64,000 bases of DNA from positions 136,552,542-136,616,541 of the forward strand of contig CAMZMU010000041.1 of NCBI GenBank assembly GCA_947311845.1. The letters are read 5' to 3'. The position numbers were made by a program, and so were the translations under genes. Position 1 is the first letter of the stretch, and each line of letters opens with the position of its first letter. The notes under the pieces were generated by a model that saw only the letters and a program-made list of their open reading frames with translations, was not told the DNA's origin and made no database searches. This document shows, in pieces, positions 33,191-44,661 of this stretch. The stretch is from Poa pratensis (lineage: Eukaryota > Streptophyta > Magnoliopsida > Poales > Poaceae).

Positions 33191-34735
33191 CTACGAACGG
33201 CCACACGCAAAGCAAGCCACCAGCTTGGACGGGAAGCTACTCTTCTTCGACGTCGGCGACGGCGTCGGTGGCAGGGTCGGGATGTGGGACCCGTCCATGC
33301 CGCACTTCTTGCAGCGGTCGCACTCGTCCAGGAAGGCCTTGAAGGCGTCGTTGCAGTACTTGGCCGCGTCCGCCACCGTCATGCCTTCCACCAGCTTGTG
33401 CGGGTACACGTCCTTGGCATGGTCGCCGTTGAGCACCGCGCCGAGCTGCACCAGCTCCGCCTGGAACTCAGTGATCGGGGCTTGCTCCGCCGCATCCGTC
33501 GGCCGCAGCTTCATCGGCTCCGGCAGAGTGGCGGGACAGTCGGTCCGCGGCGTGTCGCGCGTGAGGACGGTGTCAAATGTGCCGGCCCACTCGTCGCGCT
33601 TGGTCAGGAAGTTCTTGAGGTTGAAGATCTTCTTCACGGTGGCCGGGATAGAGGAGTGCTCGAACTGCGACGTCGGTTGCGGTCCTGACGGCCTGTGCAC
33701 CACGGTCCCAGGCTCGATCCAGGGGGATATGAAGAACGCCGGGACGCGTACGCCGAGGCGGTCGAAGTTGAAGAAGAATGGCGCGGCGCTGACGATGCCG
33801 TCAGGGCTGGGGACGCCGACGGTGGGGCTGGGGACGTGGTCGTAGAAACCACCGTGCTCGTCGTACGTGACGACGAGGAGCATCTCTTCCCACTGCGGCC
33901 CCGAGCGCAGCGCCTCGTAGACCTCCTTCACGAACTTCTGTCCCTCCGAGACGTCGTGCGACGGGTGGTCGTCGTTCCCGGGGAGGATCTTGAGGTCGAA
34001 GTAGCGCTGCTCGACGACGACGTAGTTGGGCAGCTTGCCCTCCTTGCAATGGCGCCGGAACTCGAGGTCGAACGGGTGGAAGTTGCCGACGTACTTGAGC
34101 TGGCGGAGGTTCCGGTAGAAGAGCACTGCGGGCGGGTACTGGTAGTAGATTCCGAAGGAGTGGCCGGCATCGTGGAGGGAGTCGAAGATGGTTTTCTGCG
34201 GCAAGCCGGCGACGAGAGACTTGGTGTCATTGCTGACAAGCCCGTGCGACGTGGCCGAGTGCAAGAACAGCCGGTTGGGCTGCGTGGACGCCGGGTTGGA
34301 CGCGAACCAGCGGTCGCACACGGCAAACTCCCGCGCCAGCTCGCGATACACCGGCACGGCGTCCGGTCTGAACCCGTTCATGACGGTATCCGCCATGCCC
34401 GGCTTCTCCTTCTCGGCCTGCTGCGCGAACCCGCTCATCGGCGGCGAGGGGACGTCGGGCCGGGTCATCGGCGTGGTTTGGGCGTCGACGAAGGGGACGC
34501 CGTAGACCTGCTCGTAGATGGCCTGCGCGGAGTGTCCCGGGTCCGGGTCCACGTACTCAGAGCGGTTGCCGAAGGTGACGGTTTTGGAGGATGGATCGGC
34601 GACGACGACGCGGTTGATCTCGGCGCCGGTGACGCCGTCGATGTCCGGGTTGAGGGATTTCATCCAGCCCAGCATGTGGTCGAAGGACCGGTTCTCCTGC
34701 ACCACCACCACCACTGTCTTGATCTTTCCCGCCAT
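33191..34735 (-). CDS. NPC4: Non-specific phospholipase C, NPC4-like, complete single exon
   Basis: A 514-residue phosphoesterase-family protein. Plant NPCs split membrane phospholipids (and, for NPC4, glycosyl inositol phosphoceramides) into a head-group phosphate and a diacylglycerol or ceramide, notably under phosphate limitation. The three family motifs are intact: ENRSFDH at 14-20, TQPNR at 151-155 within [16 protein letters not shown], and [13 protein letters not shown] at 292-304. There is no signal peptide, as in the NPC3/4/5 group and unlike NPC1/2/6. The C-terminus ends [10 protein letters not shown], with Cys508 and Cys511 placed like the acylated C-terminal cysteine reported for Arabidopsis NPC4. 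The start ATG has good context (AAAATGGCG) and no upstream ATG in frame. The length fits the family (about 510-540). High GC and one exon are normal for grass NPCs. It appears functional; NPC3 or NPC5 naming is possible. Confidence 0.93.
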   Translation of the reverse strand: MAGKIKTVVVVVQENRSFDHMLGWMKSLNPDIDGVTGAEINRVVVADPSSKTVTFGNRSEYVDPDPGHSAQAIYEQVYGVPFVDAQTTPMTRPDVPSPPMSGFAQQAEKEKPGMADTVMNGFRPDAVPVYRELAREFAVCDRWFASNPASTQPNRLFLHSATSHGLVSNDTKSLVAGLPQKTIFDSLHDAGHSFGIYYQYPPAVLFYRNLRQLKYVGNFHPFDLEFRRHCKEGKLPNYVVVEQRYFDLKILPGNDDHPSHDVSEGQKFVKEVYEALRSGPQWEEMLLVVTYDEHGGFYDHVPSPTVGVPSPDGIVSAAPFFFNFDRLGVRVPAFFISPWIEPGTVVHRPSGPQPTSQFEHSSIPATVKKIFNLKNFLTKRDEWAGTFDTVLTRDTPRTDCPATLPEPMKLRPTDAAEQAPITEFQAELVQLGAVLNGDHAKDVYPHKLVEGMTVADAAKYCNDAFKAFLDECDRCKKCGMDGSHIPTLPPTPSPTSKKSSFPSKLVACFACGRS

Positions 34736-34762
34736 TTTCTACAGCTAGCAAGTTAATTAGCT

Positions 34763-34763
<1 letters not shown>

Positions 34764-34802
<39 letters not shown>
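34764..34802. repeat. CT/GA microsatellite in the NPC 5' leader
   Basis: About 19 CT units, read as GA on the transcribed strand, lie 30-70 bp upstream of the ATG. GA repeats in plant leaders are known binding sites for BPC/GAGA-type factors; whether that applies here is inference. Confidence 0.9.
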
Positions 34803-34805
<3 letters not shown>

Positions 34806-34906
34806 TCTTCCGATCGCTAGCTCAGCGTCTTGCTTGGATTAATCTGTAGCTTGCTATCTAGCTCTGGGATGCAGAGAATTGAGAGACGAACACTGTGTAT
34901 AAATCT

Positions 34907-34915
34907 GAATTTATA
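34907..34915 (-). promoter_or_regulatory. Probable TATA box of the NPC gene
   Basis: On the minus strand TATAAATTC lies 172 bp upstream of the ATG. Transcription would start near 34875-34885, giving a leader of about 145 bp that includes the GA repeat. It is the only good TATA in the first 300 bp. Confidence 0.55.
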
Positions 34916-35299
34916 GAGTAGCTGCCCTGGCAGTGCAGTTGGAGTATGGAGATGGAAGAGTTCCAAAAGTGTTAATATCCTGTTGGATTGGGATATTCCT
35001 TGGCAGATAAGCACAACAAGAAAGAACATGGGAATGACAGGAGGACAACGCCTACCAGAAAAATAATGAGAGGCTTGGCTGCCAAGTGTTCGATTCAGTG
35101 ATTGCGCTGTGCTAGCTAATTAAGCATTTGAGTATTTGCCTGGGGCGAATAGCTCCTATGCGACGTTTTTCTCAGCAATTGGACAGACAGCGACGTCGTT
35201 GGTTGTTATAGCTCTGCTGCGATATCTCTGCGAGCACTAATTGCTCTGCTGCGACATGGCCGTTAATTCATTTTTCCCCACGCGGTCAACCCCGTTTAT

Positions 35300-36000
35300 T
35301 ACGAGTGGGACCGTGCACTGTAGCGACCCCTGCCTCTGTTCATGGCGGAACCATCTCGGTTGCCGTCCATGACCTCCTGGCGAGAGATATTCCCCGCCAC
35401 GCGCCGCCGTCCTGTCGTCTCGGTTTCTCCGGGCTGGAGAAAATCAATCCTGGCGACGGCGGTTGATGGAGCGGGCGAGTCGAGCGGCGGCGCGAGAAGA
35501 GAAGCGGCAATCGGAGTCGAGCAGGCGGGCGACGACGTAGGGCTTGCGGTCGCAATCGCAGGTAACGTCGACGAGGGAGGGTGGAGGATGGGGTGGTGCG
35601 GGTCGACGGTCGCAGAGGAGACCGGCAGTCCGATTCGTGACTCGGGCAGCGGCGAGGGATCCAACCGCGATCGAGCATTGCAAGCGATACCGGATTTCGG
35701 TGAAGCAGGTGTTGAAGCAGGCGTGGCTGCGTCACGGCTACGGTGGCAAGGGTTTTCCACTTTGCCGTCATTCGCCGCCGAGGGCGAGACAGAGGCGCAA
35801 CATTGCTGTGGGCGACCAGAGCAGCTCGGGCCGGAGCTCATCGAGCAGGATTTCAACACGCTCAACCCCGATTCAACGCGAGCTGAGCCTGGACTTCGAA
35901 GTAGCGGTGACCCTAGAGTATTTCAGTCAAGTTGCTAGGCTGGTGGAGGATAGATTGGTGTGCTCAGAAATTCTCTGCGAGATGAAATTGAGCTAGAGGA
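35300..36000. other. GC-rich captured-looking segment inside the MULE
   Basis: High GC with long overlapping open frames on both strands, none with a recognisable domain. It is similar in style to an exon 1 plus leader of a grass gene. I cannot decide which strand, if any, codes. Confidence 0.35.
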
Positions 36001-36204
36001 ATCAGCTACAGAGTCAGCTGTAACAACAGAGACAGCTCCGGGGCCATGGCGTTCGGAGGGAAGATGGACGTTGGAAGAATGAGCTGCAGACTGTAGTCCG
36101 GAAGTCTGGTGAATTTTGTTAGCTGCCTGAAACTCTTTCAGGCAGTGTTTGCCCAGCGCTGGGAGCGTGTGGGGAGTACTTTTGAGAACTGGGCATGTAA
36201 TCAC

Positions 36205-36438
36205 TATGTCGAACACCTTGGGGGCGTGCTCTGGACATGCCGATGTTGGTATTCGCACGTTCCGGTAGGTGAAACCGTGTCAACAAGAGGAATATCTAGC
36301 TAACTTTGCGTTATTCTTGTGTTCCTTGTTCTTGATAGTTGTGCGAGGCAACATCTAGCTACCTTTGGCGAACTGTCGAACACCTTTGCGGGCGCGCTCT
36401 GGACACGCCCGATTGTGGCATTCGCACGTTCCGTCCGA
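36205..36438. repeat. 62-bp direct repeat inside the MULE
   Basis: GTCGAACACCTTGGGGGCGT... at 36208 recurs at 36378 as GTCGAACACCTTTGCGGGCG..., both ending CGCACGTTCCG. They are about 85 percent alike and 170 bp apart. Confidence 0.6.
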
Positions 36439-37264
36439 TTGAAAACGAGTTAGGAAACAATATTTACATTTTTGTGCGCCACAATACATTTAGTATAACT
36501 TTGTAGTTATATGTTTCCGCTAGTTTGAACCTTGCTCTGTTGAGTTTTTGTGAAAAACCGGTCTTGTCCAAATGACACTGCTCTGTTGATTTTTTCTCTA
36601 GTTGAAACCTTGTCAACTAGGTAGAGGCTTATAAAAGATGTCATCTATGGAAGGTTTCTCCTTTTTTGATTTTTTATATTGAAACCTAGAGTCATATGTA
36701 CTTATCAAATGGTTTAATATGTTTTTTCATTTTTTGATATTTTTTGAATGTTTTATGCTCAAACCAAGTCTCGATCCTTCTTAGTCACTCCAAAATGAAG
36801 CTTTTGTTACTCAAAGAAAATTTACTTCTTTATTTACACTTACCAAAATGTAAATATTTGTTACTCTTACCAAAATGTTTGTCACTCTTACCAAGTGGTA
36901 GATTTGTAACTATTTCCTCCTAATGATGGTAGATTTGTCGCAAATATAGGCATAGTCTAGTGGCAAAGGGTTGATGACTCCCTTTGCCCACCCAAGTTCG
37001 AGTCCCCATGCTCGCAATTTAGGTGTTGCACATTATTCTCGGTCCAGTGGCTTCGTGGGTCGGGCAACTGACTATTATAGATTTATCTATAATAGTGAGT
37101 TATCCCATCGACAAAGATGCTGCACTGGGACAATTTTTTTGAATTTTTTATTTTCTTTTGATTTTTTGAATTCAACTTTGAACCAAAATTCAAATTTGCA
37201 TGTTATTTGTGCTAGGCTTGGATCAGCCAAATAACTTTCCTACACATATATTTTATAGATATAT

Positions 37265-38080
37265 ACTATGTGCGCAGGTTTTTTCATTTTTTGAAGTTTT
37301 TTGAATTTTTTATGCTTATTTCAAAATCGGTCAAACCCAAATTTGACCAACATTTAAACAAGTTTTAAACATGAAAAGGTAAGTCTGGAACCTTCTTAGT
37401 CACTCCAAAATGAAGCTTTGGTGACTTTTTTGTAAATTTCATGTTGTAAATGCAAAACCACATCTCTTCACACATGAGAGTTCATAGTTTGAGATTTGAG
37501 ATTTCACACCACATTCAAGCATATTTTGTTTGAATGTATCTAGACCTTGTTTATCAATTGGAGTTGTTAGTATATGACAAACTAAGAACATGTGCACTGG
37601 TTTTCCATTTTTTTGATGTTTTTTGAATATTTTATGATTATTTTGAATTCGGTCAAACCTAAGTTTGACCAACATTTAAACAAGTTTTAACTCATTTAAA
37701 AGTGTGCACATGAAACAAGTTTAATACATGAACATGAAACAAGTTTAGTCTAACTTGGTCATCAAACCGAGACCTTTTGCTAAATCTTGAACAAAATGTG
37801 TTTCAAATGAGCTCTAAAGGTAGGGTAAACAGCCCCATTTCTAAGCAAGTTTTTTGTCTACCATGTCTAAATCAGCCAAATCAACTAGAGTTGTTAGTAT
37901 ATGACATACTAAGACTATGTGCATAGGTTTTCCCATTTTTGATTTTTTGAATATTTTATGCTTATTTTGATTTAGGTCAAACCTAAGTTTGACCAACATT
38001 TAAACAAGTTTGAACTCATTTGAAAGTGTGCACATGAAACAAGTTTAATACATGAACATGAACAAGCTTAATACATGAAC
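37265..38080. repeat. Diverged direct repeats of about 325 bp inside the MULE
   Basis: The block GTTGTTAGTATATGACA ... GGTCAAACCTAAGTTTGACC ... ACATGAAACAAGTTTAATAC occurs at about 37563-37745 and 37885-38070, with a partial third copy at about 37275-37375. The sequence is AT-rich and non-coding. The 36440-37265 part is likewise AT-rich without a gene. Confidence 0.65.
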
Positions 38081-38550
38081 ATGAAATATATTTTGAATGT
38101 TTTTGAATTAGTTATGCTAAACCGCAAGTGCACAAGTTTTTTTAGTTTTGTTCTTTTGAATATGTCAAACACGCATTGGCCACGACCCAAATGGTGTTTT
38201 TTTCTATTCTCACCGCCTCGCCACGGCCGAACGGCACGGCCCAACCAACTAAGGCCCAAACGCCTCGCCACGCATAGTTTTTTTCCAGACAAGCATAAGA
38301 TAAGGGCCAACCAAATAACGGGCCTGTTATTTCATTTCACGGCCCACCTCCCGTTCACTTTCCCATGCCACGGCCCACCGTTTTTTCCTGACCGCCTCTC
38401 GTTCCCCTTCTTATCTACTCAGATGTGTCGTACCCTAGCTATTTCGCACCATTTCAGATCTGCACCGCTCCCCACACTCACTCGCCGCCGGCGACCAAAT
38501 CCACGGGAAACCGCCGCCGCCACCTACAGATCCAGCGCCACCGCATAAAG

Positions 38551-39123
38551 ATGATGAGGCGTGGGGGTTCCAGCTCCCGCGGTGGCCATTCCGGCACTGG
38601 AAATCGCTCCGACGAGGACCGGAAGGCGCAGAAGCGGCCGGCTGACCCCCAACGCGCGAAGCGGGTTCATTCCGACGTCAGTCAGAAGCGCGGTGCGTAC
38701 AAGTGGCTCAACAGGGGCCTAACGCCGCCGCCAGCGTACGCCCATCGTGAGGTGGAGGAGTATGACCGCAGCGTGGCGGCGTGCGGCCGCCGGTACGAGC
38801 ACGGTAGCTCCTCCGGCGTGGGGAGCTCCCGCATGGCGGCACGGGCGCCACAGCTGCCATCGCCGAAGAGGGAGGAGGAGCAGCAGGACCGCCCACCGCG
38901 CCGTGGCCTGCTGCCCGGGGACTTCGCCGCCGACGAGGACTTGGACTGGATCATCGAGGAGGTGATCCAGCGCAGCAAGCAACAGCAGCAGGACGTGGAG
39001 GTGCGCCGTCAGGAACAGGAGGAGCTCAACGAACTCCGCCTCAAGAGCGCTATCGACGCTTCCCTCCACCCCGTCATCGAGGTCAGCTCGGACTCCGACT
39101 CCGAGTTCGACTGGTCCGACTGA
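38551..39123 (+). CDS. 190-residue ORF carried by the MULE, UIM-like and SIM-like C-terminus
   Basis: Start chosen at ATGATG 38551; the upstream frame is leader-like. The N-terminal half is basic and disordered (MMRRGGSSSRGG; KRPADPQRAKRVHSD), followed by a KWLNRGL-TPPPAYAHRE segment. Residues 127-142 form an acidic-hydrophobic helix (ADEDLDWIIEEVIQRS). Residues 155-172 fit the ubiquitin-interacting-motif pattern: an acidic run, then L164, A167, I168, S171, L172. Residues 175-185 (VIEVSSDSDSE) fit a SUMO-interacting motif with an acidic/phospho-Ser tail. There are no stops and no intron signals, and GC content is typical of grass genes. I recognise no full-length family. The reader role is inference from short motifs, which can arise by chance. 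It ends 590 bp from the right end of the element. Confidence 0.55.
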   Translation: MMRRGGSSSRGGHSGTGNRSDEDRKAQKRPADPQRAKRVHSDVSQKRGAYKWLNRGLTPPPAYAHREVEEYDRSVAACGRRYEHGSSSGVGSSRMAARAPQLPSPKREEEQQDRPPRRGLLPGDFAADEDLDWIIEEVIQRSKQQQQDVEVRRQEQEELNELRLKSAIDASLHPVIEVSSDSDSEFDWSD

Positions 39124-39722
39124 GCGGCGCCGCCGCCTCGTCGCCGCCGCACCCCCGGGGCTCCGTGTGTGAGCCCAATTTTGGATCTGCGTTTAGGGGT
39201 AGGAGCAGCGGTTCGACGTCCCCAATGTAATTTGTTTGATGAACTACTCGTGTGGCTTTTGATCAGACGAGCCATTGACGAACTACTGTAATTCAGTCTA
39301 GTATGTCTAATTAAGTTCAGTTTATTATGTGTAATTCAGTCTCCGTGGATCATCTGCTTTTTTGTTAGCCTGTAATTCAGTTCAGTTTATTATGTTTGCC
39401 TGAGACGGAGCTCGCATCTCTCGCCGGCGTTGCCGCGCTTCATCGCCGGAGAAGAAGAAGAAAAGGCAAGGGAGGATGCGCGCGCAGGGGAGGAGGATAC
39501 AACGGTCGTCGTTGTTGTGTGGGTCCCATCTTATGCAAGCTGACGTGGATAAGTTGTGGGTCCCACCCATTGGCTCCCCTTAATCCTAACTAACAGCCAA
39601 GTCGCAGCAGAGCAATTTGTGCTCACAGAGATGTCGTAGCAGAGCAATTCCTGCCAACGACATCGCTGCCCATCAATAGGCGTGGAAAAACGTCGCATAG
39701 CAGCTATTGACCCATTTGCCTG

Positions 39723-41616
39723 TGGGAGCGGGATCCTGCAGTATATTCTACAACACATTTGCAAGTATTTGAAACATGTTAGTTCATTCATCACACAAAT
39801 CCATGTCATGCATGCCTTGCAGCCCTAGCACACAAGGCTAAAAGCATAAGCAATTATAGAAATTAACAAAGTCAGAGAAGCTCATGCATGCATATGCATG
39901 CGCTCACAGGAGAAAATATACTATCTAGCTCATGCGTTCTGAATTCGGAGAAATTTAGTAAAAACGTCCCTTTTCTATTTTCTTAATACCAACGTACTTA
40001 AGAAGATTGAGTTCAACGTTAAGCCGCATGCATCCATCAAAGAGACGCAATCTACCTACTCTACTTAGTACGACAGCACCAATCCAACACATCCAACGAC
40101 ACCAATTAGCTAACCAATTAACCAACTTAATTGATCTCTAGCTCCTTTGGATTTCGTGCCCGATCATATCTCCGATGGATAGTTTGTTCCACGTGCAAAA
40201 ATAAGATGCAATGGAATGTAACGCAATCTCAGCTCTTGTTTCTGCGTCCAGGATATGCACCGTATCGTTATCAACCGATTTGTAGTTTTCCTTGGTTAAG
40301 TGTTGAGTTAATGTCATAGACCACTGAGTTAACAAGGCATGGATGCAGCCTGAAACGCTGAAACGTCGAGATCTTCACCACCAGAATGCTCACTGAGTTA
40401 GACCCAGGAAGAAGCAATGCCAAGAGTGGGAGTAGGCAAACTCTGCTTTGAGAAAATATGAACCTTGTCGTGGTGCCATCTGTCCATCGCACAAGGGGAA
40501 CATTTGCTAACACTATTGGTTTCATCCACAGAGATGTTTTTTTTTAAGTTTTGGGGGATCTTTTGTTCTGCATAGATGAAAGGTGTCATATAGGTATGCT
40601 TCCTGAAGATGTATAATATAAATTTGTTAAATAAGGCCCATTTGTAAAATTGTTCCGTATGACTAATATGGGACAAAATATATTTGTAGACAAATTAGCC
40701 TATGGTGATGTTGCTGCAGAACTGAAACATGTGTTGGCTAAATGATGCACAATCATCTTTTTTTTCCGCCATAAATCTATGGATTGGATTTACAATTTTC
40801 TGCGGGCTTGAAGTTAGTGTTTCCTAAGTTCCTCTCAGATTTTGCCTTGACAACAATTATCAAGAGATGAAGCAAGGTGCTTGCATATAACATTGCACCA
40901 TCAACCTTATTTGTTAAAACCGCGGCTACAGCGGCGGGAGCTCATGTGGCATCAGCGACAGCGAAGACATAGCTACTCAGACTAGCCATAGTGTGAGTAA
41001 CATAGCTAGTAACATTGATGCCACATCAGCGAAAAAGATGGCGTGACATGCAATTAGTGAAGAGAGTTTTTTTGCAAATGAAATAAGATAGCTAGTTACC
41101 GTAACATAACACTTTCTAATATAAAATGAGTCTACAAAGTAATTAATGAATATCTCTATGTTATCACACATATAACACTCCCCACTATAGAGGTAGTAAC
41201 ATAGAGTAGTATCATGTGCATGTTACTACTCTATGTTGCTTCTCAGTATGAGCTGTCTCATTCATTCATGCTCTACTGCAACAGTATTTTTCCCATTTGT
41301 ATGCAGAAATTACTGTTGTCATCGTGTATTCTAGTTATAGAAAATAGCTGTCTCCGGTATGCATGTCTGATCTTATTTGTTGATTCTCAGTGTCACCGGT
41401 TATGCATTGTGCAGGTGCAGCAGCTTTTGCCCTATAGAAGTATAGAACTATTTTGGAAGTTAATTAAAGGGCTTGCCCTTGATTAAACATACTCATCCTA
41501 ATTTTCATACATGGTCCCAACTAGCTGAAGCAAATTACTCAACTTGTAAAACTCTACTTTTGTAATTGAGTTTCACAAGGTTACTAAGGTGAAGACCACT
41601 GAGTGGAAAGCTTGTG
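39723..41616. other. Intergenic; weak gene-like fragments and a MITE-like stretch
   Basis: On the minus strand, 40335-40138 (DAETRAEIALHSIASYF) and 40525-40398 read like old coding fragments, but no domain or splice frame ties them together. About 40975-41240 has repeated inverted words (CATAGTGTGAGTAACATAGCTAGTAA near 40988; GGTAGTAACATAGAGTAG near 41191 and its inverse near 41220) and resembles a grass MITE. I could not fix its ends or a target duplication. Confidence 0.35.
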
Positions 41617-43286
41617 CCCTCATTCAGGGGCGTTGCCAGTAGAGGGTCGAGGAGGTCGACTGACCCGGCTCAGATCGGGAGAAAAAGCATCAGGTGCACG
41701 GGAAAAAAGAAAACTCTATTGTTGCGTGGTCCGACCCCGACCTGCCCTCTGCCTGCCAGCTCGATCTGCCCCCGTCGCCACCCCCCCCCCCCCCGCCCGG
41801 CCAACCCCCGTCGCACCCCCGCCGGCCACCGCCACGCCCCACCACCCGGCCCACCGTCTCCCGCCGCGAAGCACTGCCCGTGCCGCGCCTCATCTCCTGG
41901 CGGTCGGTGCCCCATCTGCTTGCTCCGCTCTGATGGACGCCGACGAAGAGGCCGAATGGATTATACATGCCGAGGAGGACGAAGCCGCAACATCGCTGGC
42001 TCTAGCTCCGCGAGAAGAAGAGGCAGCAACCTCCAGAAATCTCAAGAGGACACGCCACGAGCAGGTTAATTTCCCCCTTTGGATTTCAGATTTCGATTTT
42101 GATGTCTACTTGCATAGTGACCAGTAGTGTGCAGGAGATTGCTCAAAGATTGACTTCAATTTCAACGTTGTCGGATACTCAACAAGCAAATGTTCCTGAA
42201 ATCTTTTATCCAGCAAATGTCGGTGCCGATCCTGGAGTTCAGAGACCAATTGATGAATATGGTACCCAGAGATAAAATGAGATGGGCATATTTGTCGAGA
42301 GGCCGTAATCGTTTAATTGGTCAAAATTTTCCCAAAAATTTTTTTGGTCCGGATTGGCGGTCATTTCTAGATGCATGGTATACCAAATATGATTGGTTAG
42401 AGTATAGTGTGGAGAAGGATGCTGCATACTGTTCCATTGTTTTCTTTTCAAATCTTCAAGCAATAGTTCACACTTTGGATATGATGTTTTCACAAAGACG
42501 GGGTTTAAAATTGGAAGAAAGCATTGGAAATTTTTTAAGTCTCGTGTAGGTGGACTAAATAGCATTCACAACAATGCAAGAAATAGTTGTGAAGATTTCA
42601 GAAATCAAAAGCAAAGTATGGCATATGCTATTGTTTTTCATGAAGAACACAATTGCATATTGATTATGAAATCCGTTTGAGGGCTGATGTGGGTGTTGTC
42701 AGATTTCTACTTGAACAAGGTCTAGCTTTTTGTGGGCATGACGAGTCAAGCACTTACTTGAACAAGGGCAATTTCCGTGAGATGTTGGATTAGTATGGTG
42801 CAAGATGCAAAGATGTAGCCAATGTGATTAATGAGAATGCTCCTGGCAATTGTCAATTGACATCTCGTGAAATCCAACTAGATATAGCAAAAGCATGTGA
42901 AGAAGAGACTACACAAGTCATAATGAGTGAGCTTGGAAATGCCCCTTTCTCTCTACTTGTTGACGAGTCTCTTGATGTATCGGTTAAAGAGCAAATGGTT
43001 GTGATCTTGAGGTTAGTCATTCGCTTACTTATTATAATCTTATATGTTATGGGCTAGTTTCTCTCTACTCATTTATTGTAATCTTATATGTTCTTGTCTT
43101 ATTGTTTGTAGGTTTCTGAATCAAAAACGAGAGATCCTGGAAAGATTGCTTGGTGTTGAGCATGTTCTTGATACTACATCGGCTTCTTTGAAAAGATATG
43201 CAATGTTTGTTAAACATAATTTGTCCATGTCAAGATTAAGAGGACAAGAATATGATGGTGCCTCTAATATGCGTGGGGAGCTACAT

Positions 43287-43429
43287 GGTTTAAAAACATT
43301 GGTATTTGCCGACAACCCTCATGATTTTTATGTGCATTGTTTTGCCCACCAACTAAATGGTTTAAAACATTGGTATTTGCCGACAACCCTCATGATTTTT
43401 ATGTGCATTGTTTTGCCCACCAACTTCAG
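43287..43429. repeat. 72-bp tandem duplication inside hAT transposase
   Basis: The segment starting GGTTTAAAAACATTGG (43287-43358) is repeated directly at 43359-43429, with one A fewer in the homopolymer. It duplicates the codons for the HCFAHQ region and shifts the frame. Confidence 0.9.
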
Positions 43430-44200
43430 TTGGTGGTTGTGAAAGGACTTCTACCAATTGGTCACTTCTTTGGTCACTTAAACAAGATTGTTAGTATGGT
43501 TAGTCTTTTTGTACATAATTGCAAATAGTTGTCAACTCTTTATCTATATATCAATTCTAATTTCTACATGCACATTTCTTGTAGGTGAGTGGCTGTTGTA
43601 AGAACAAAGATGCATTGTTGCAATTGCATCATGAACGTTTAGCAGCACAGCTAGAGTGGGGAGATCTCGTCGGGAAGAGGCCAAAATCAAGAGACAAGTT
43701 TAGCAAGACCAGGTGATACTCGTTGGGGGTCACACCATAGAACTCTAATTCGGATTCAACAAATGTGGGATTCAACCGTATACCGAGGAGAGAGGTTTAG
43801 CTTCAGGTTATATGACATAAATGGAAAGTTTTGAATTTGTTATTATCTTGCTTTTGATGTTTTGAGTGCTTGGTTTAGCAAATGGTTTTTCACACGCAAC
43901 TAAGCCTGGCAATCGGCAATCGGGTCGGGTTTGACCGGGTAAGCCTCTTCAAGACCCATGCCCCCTAAGCCTGGAAATCGGGTCGGGTTTGACCGGGTAA
44001 GCCTCTTCAAGACCCATGCCCGATTAGCTAATGGGCAAGACTTTGTGCCCACGACCCTACCCATGGGCAAGATATCAAACCCATGCCCGAACCCAATGGG
44101 CAGACAGACCCATCGGGTCAAATAAAAACTAAATAAAAGACATAAAAGACATTTTTTTAATTCAGGTACCACACAGTCAGGAAAGACGTGATGTTATATA

Positions 44201-44505
44201 CTCCCTCCATTCGGATTTAATCTACATCTTGAAAAATTTCAGACAAATTAGGCTAGCATTTATTATTACTACTTTTTCACACTCCACCACCATGCATCAT
44301 AATTATGGTGTAACAAGAAGTAAATCATCCATTGGTTAAACCAAGCTTGATTAATGTAATCCATGCATGGGAAATAGCAAACTGGTGCATGCATGGTGTG
44401 TAGACTCTCTCCATCTTAATTACTGAGCTAGGACCCACTCAGGATGTAGATTAATTCCGAATAAATTTTAGATTCAGGATGTAGATTAAATCCGAATGGA
44501 GGGAG
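44201..44505. mobile_element. Stowaway-type MITE (305 bp)
   Basis: The ends CTCCCTCCATTCGGATTTAA (44201) and the same sequence inverted at 44505, with TA on each side (44199-44200 and 44506-44507). The last part holds an extra copy of the GATTCAGGATGTAGATTAA word. No ORF. Confidence 0.88.
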
Positions 44506-44661
44506 TATGTTCGTGCGATCATAAGTTCAAAACAGATCACATGAGTCAACCGCTCAGTGCTCTTTGAGGTTCTCTTATATAGGCAGCTATCCCTGTGCTT
44601 CATCCTTCCACTAGTGAGGTGGTACTAATATAGCATGAGGACTACCGATCACTCGATCAGG

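Larger units (their letters stand above)
35143..39713. mobile_element. Non-autonomous Mutator-like element (Pack-MULE candidate)
   Basis: The ends GGGCGAATAGCTCCTATGCG (35143) and, on the other strand, GGGTCAATAGCTGCTATGCG (39713) begin inverted repeats of about 125 bp (35143-35268 and 39589-39713). A perfect 9-bp duplication ATTTGCCTG flanks it (35134-35142 and 39714-39722), the Mutator signature. The 4.57-kb interior has no MULE transposase. It holds GC-rich gene-like stretches at 35300-36000 and 38400-39130, a 190-codon ORF and AT-rich repeats. Long inverted ends with captured GC-rich sequence and no transposase define the Pack-MULE type. Confidence 0.92.

Noticed and set aside
33695..34756. 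353-codon plus-strand frame opposite the phospholipase C gene
   Set aside because: It is antisense to an intact gene with all family motifs; the frame is a by-product of high GC and lacks any domain.
40975..41240. Definite MITE call
   Set aside because: Inverted words are present but ends and target duplication could not be fixed, so it is only mentioned in the intergenic entry.
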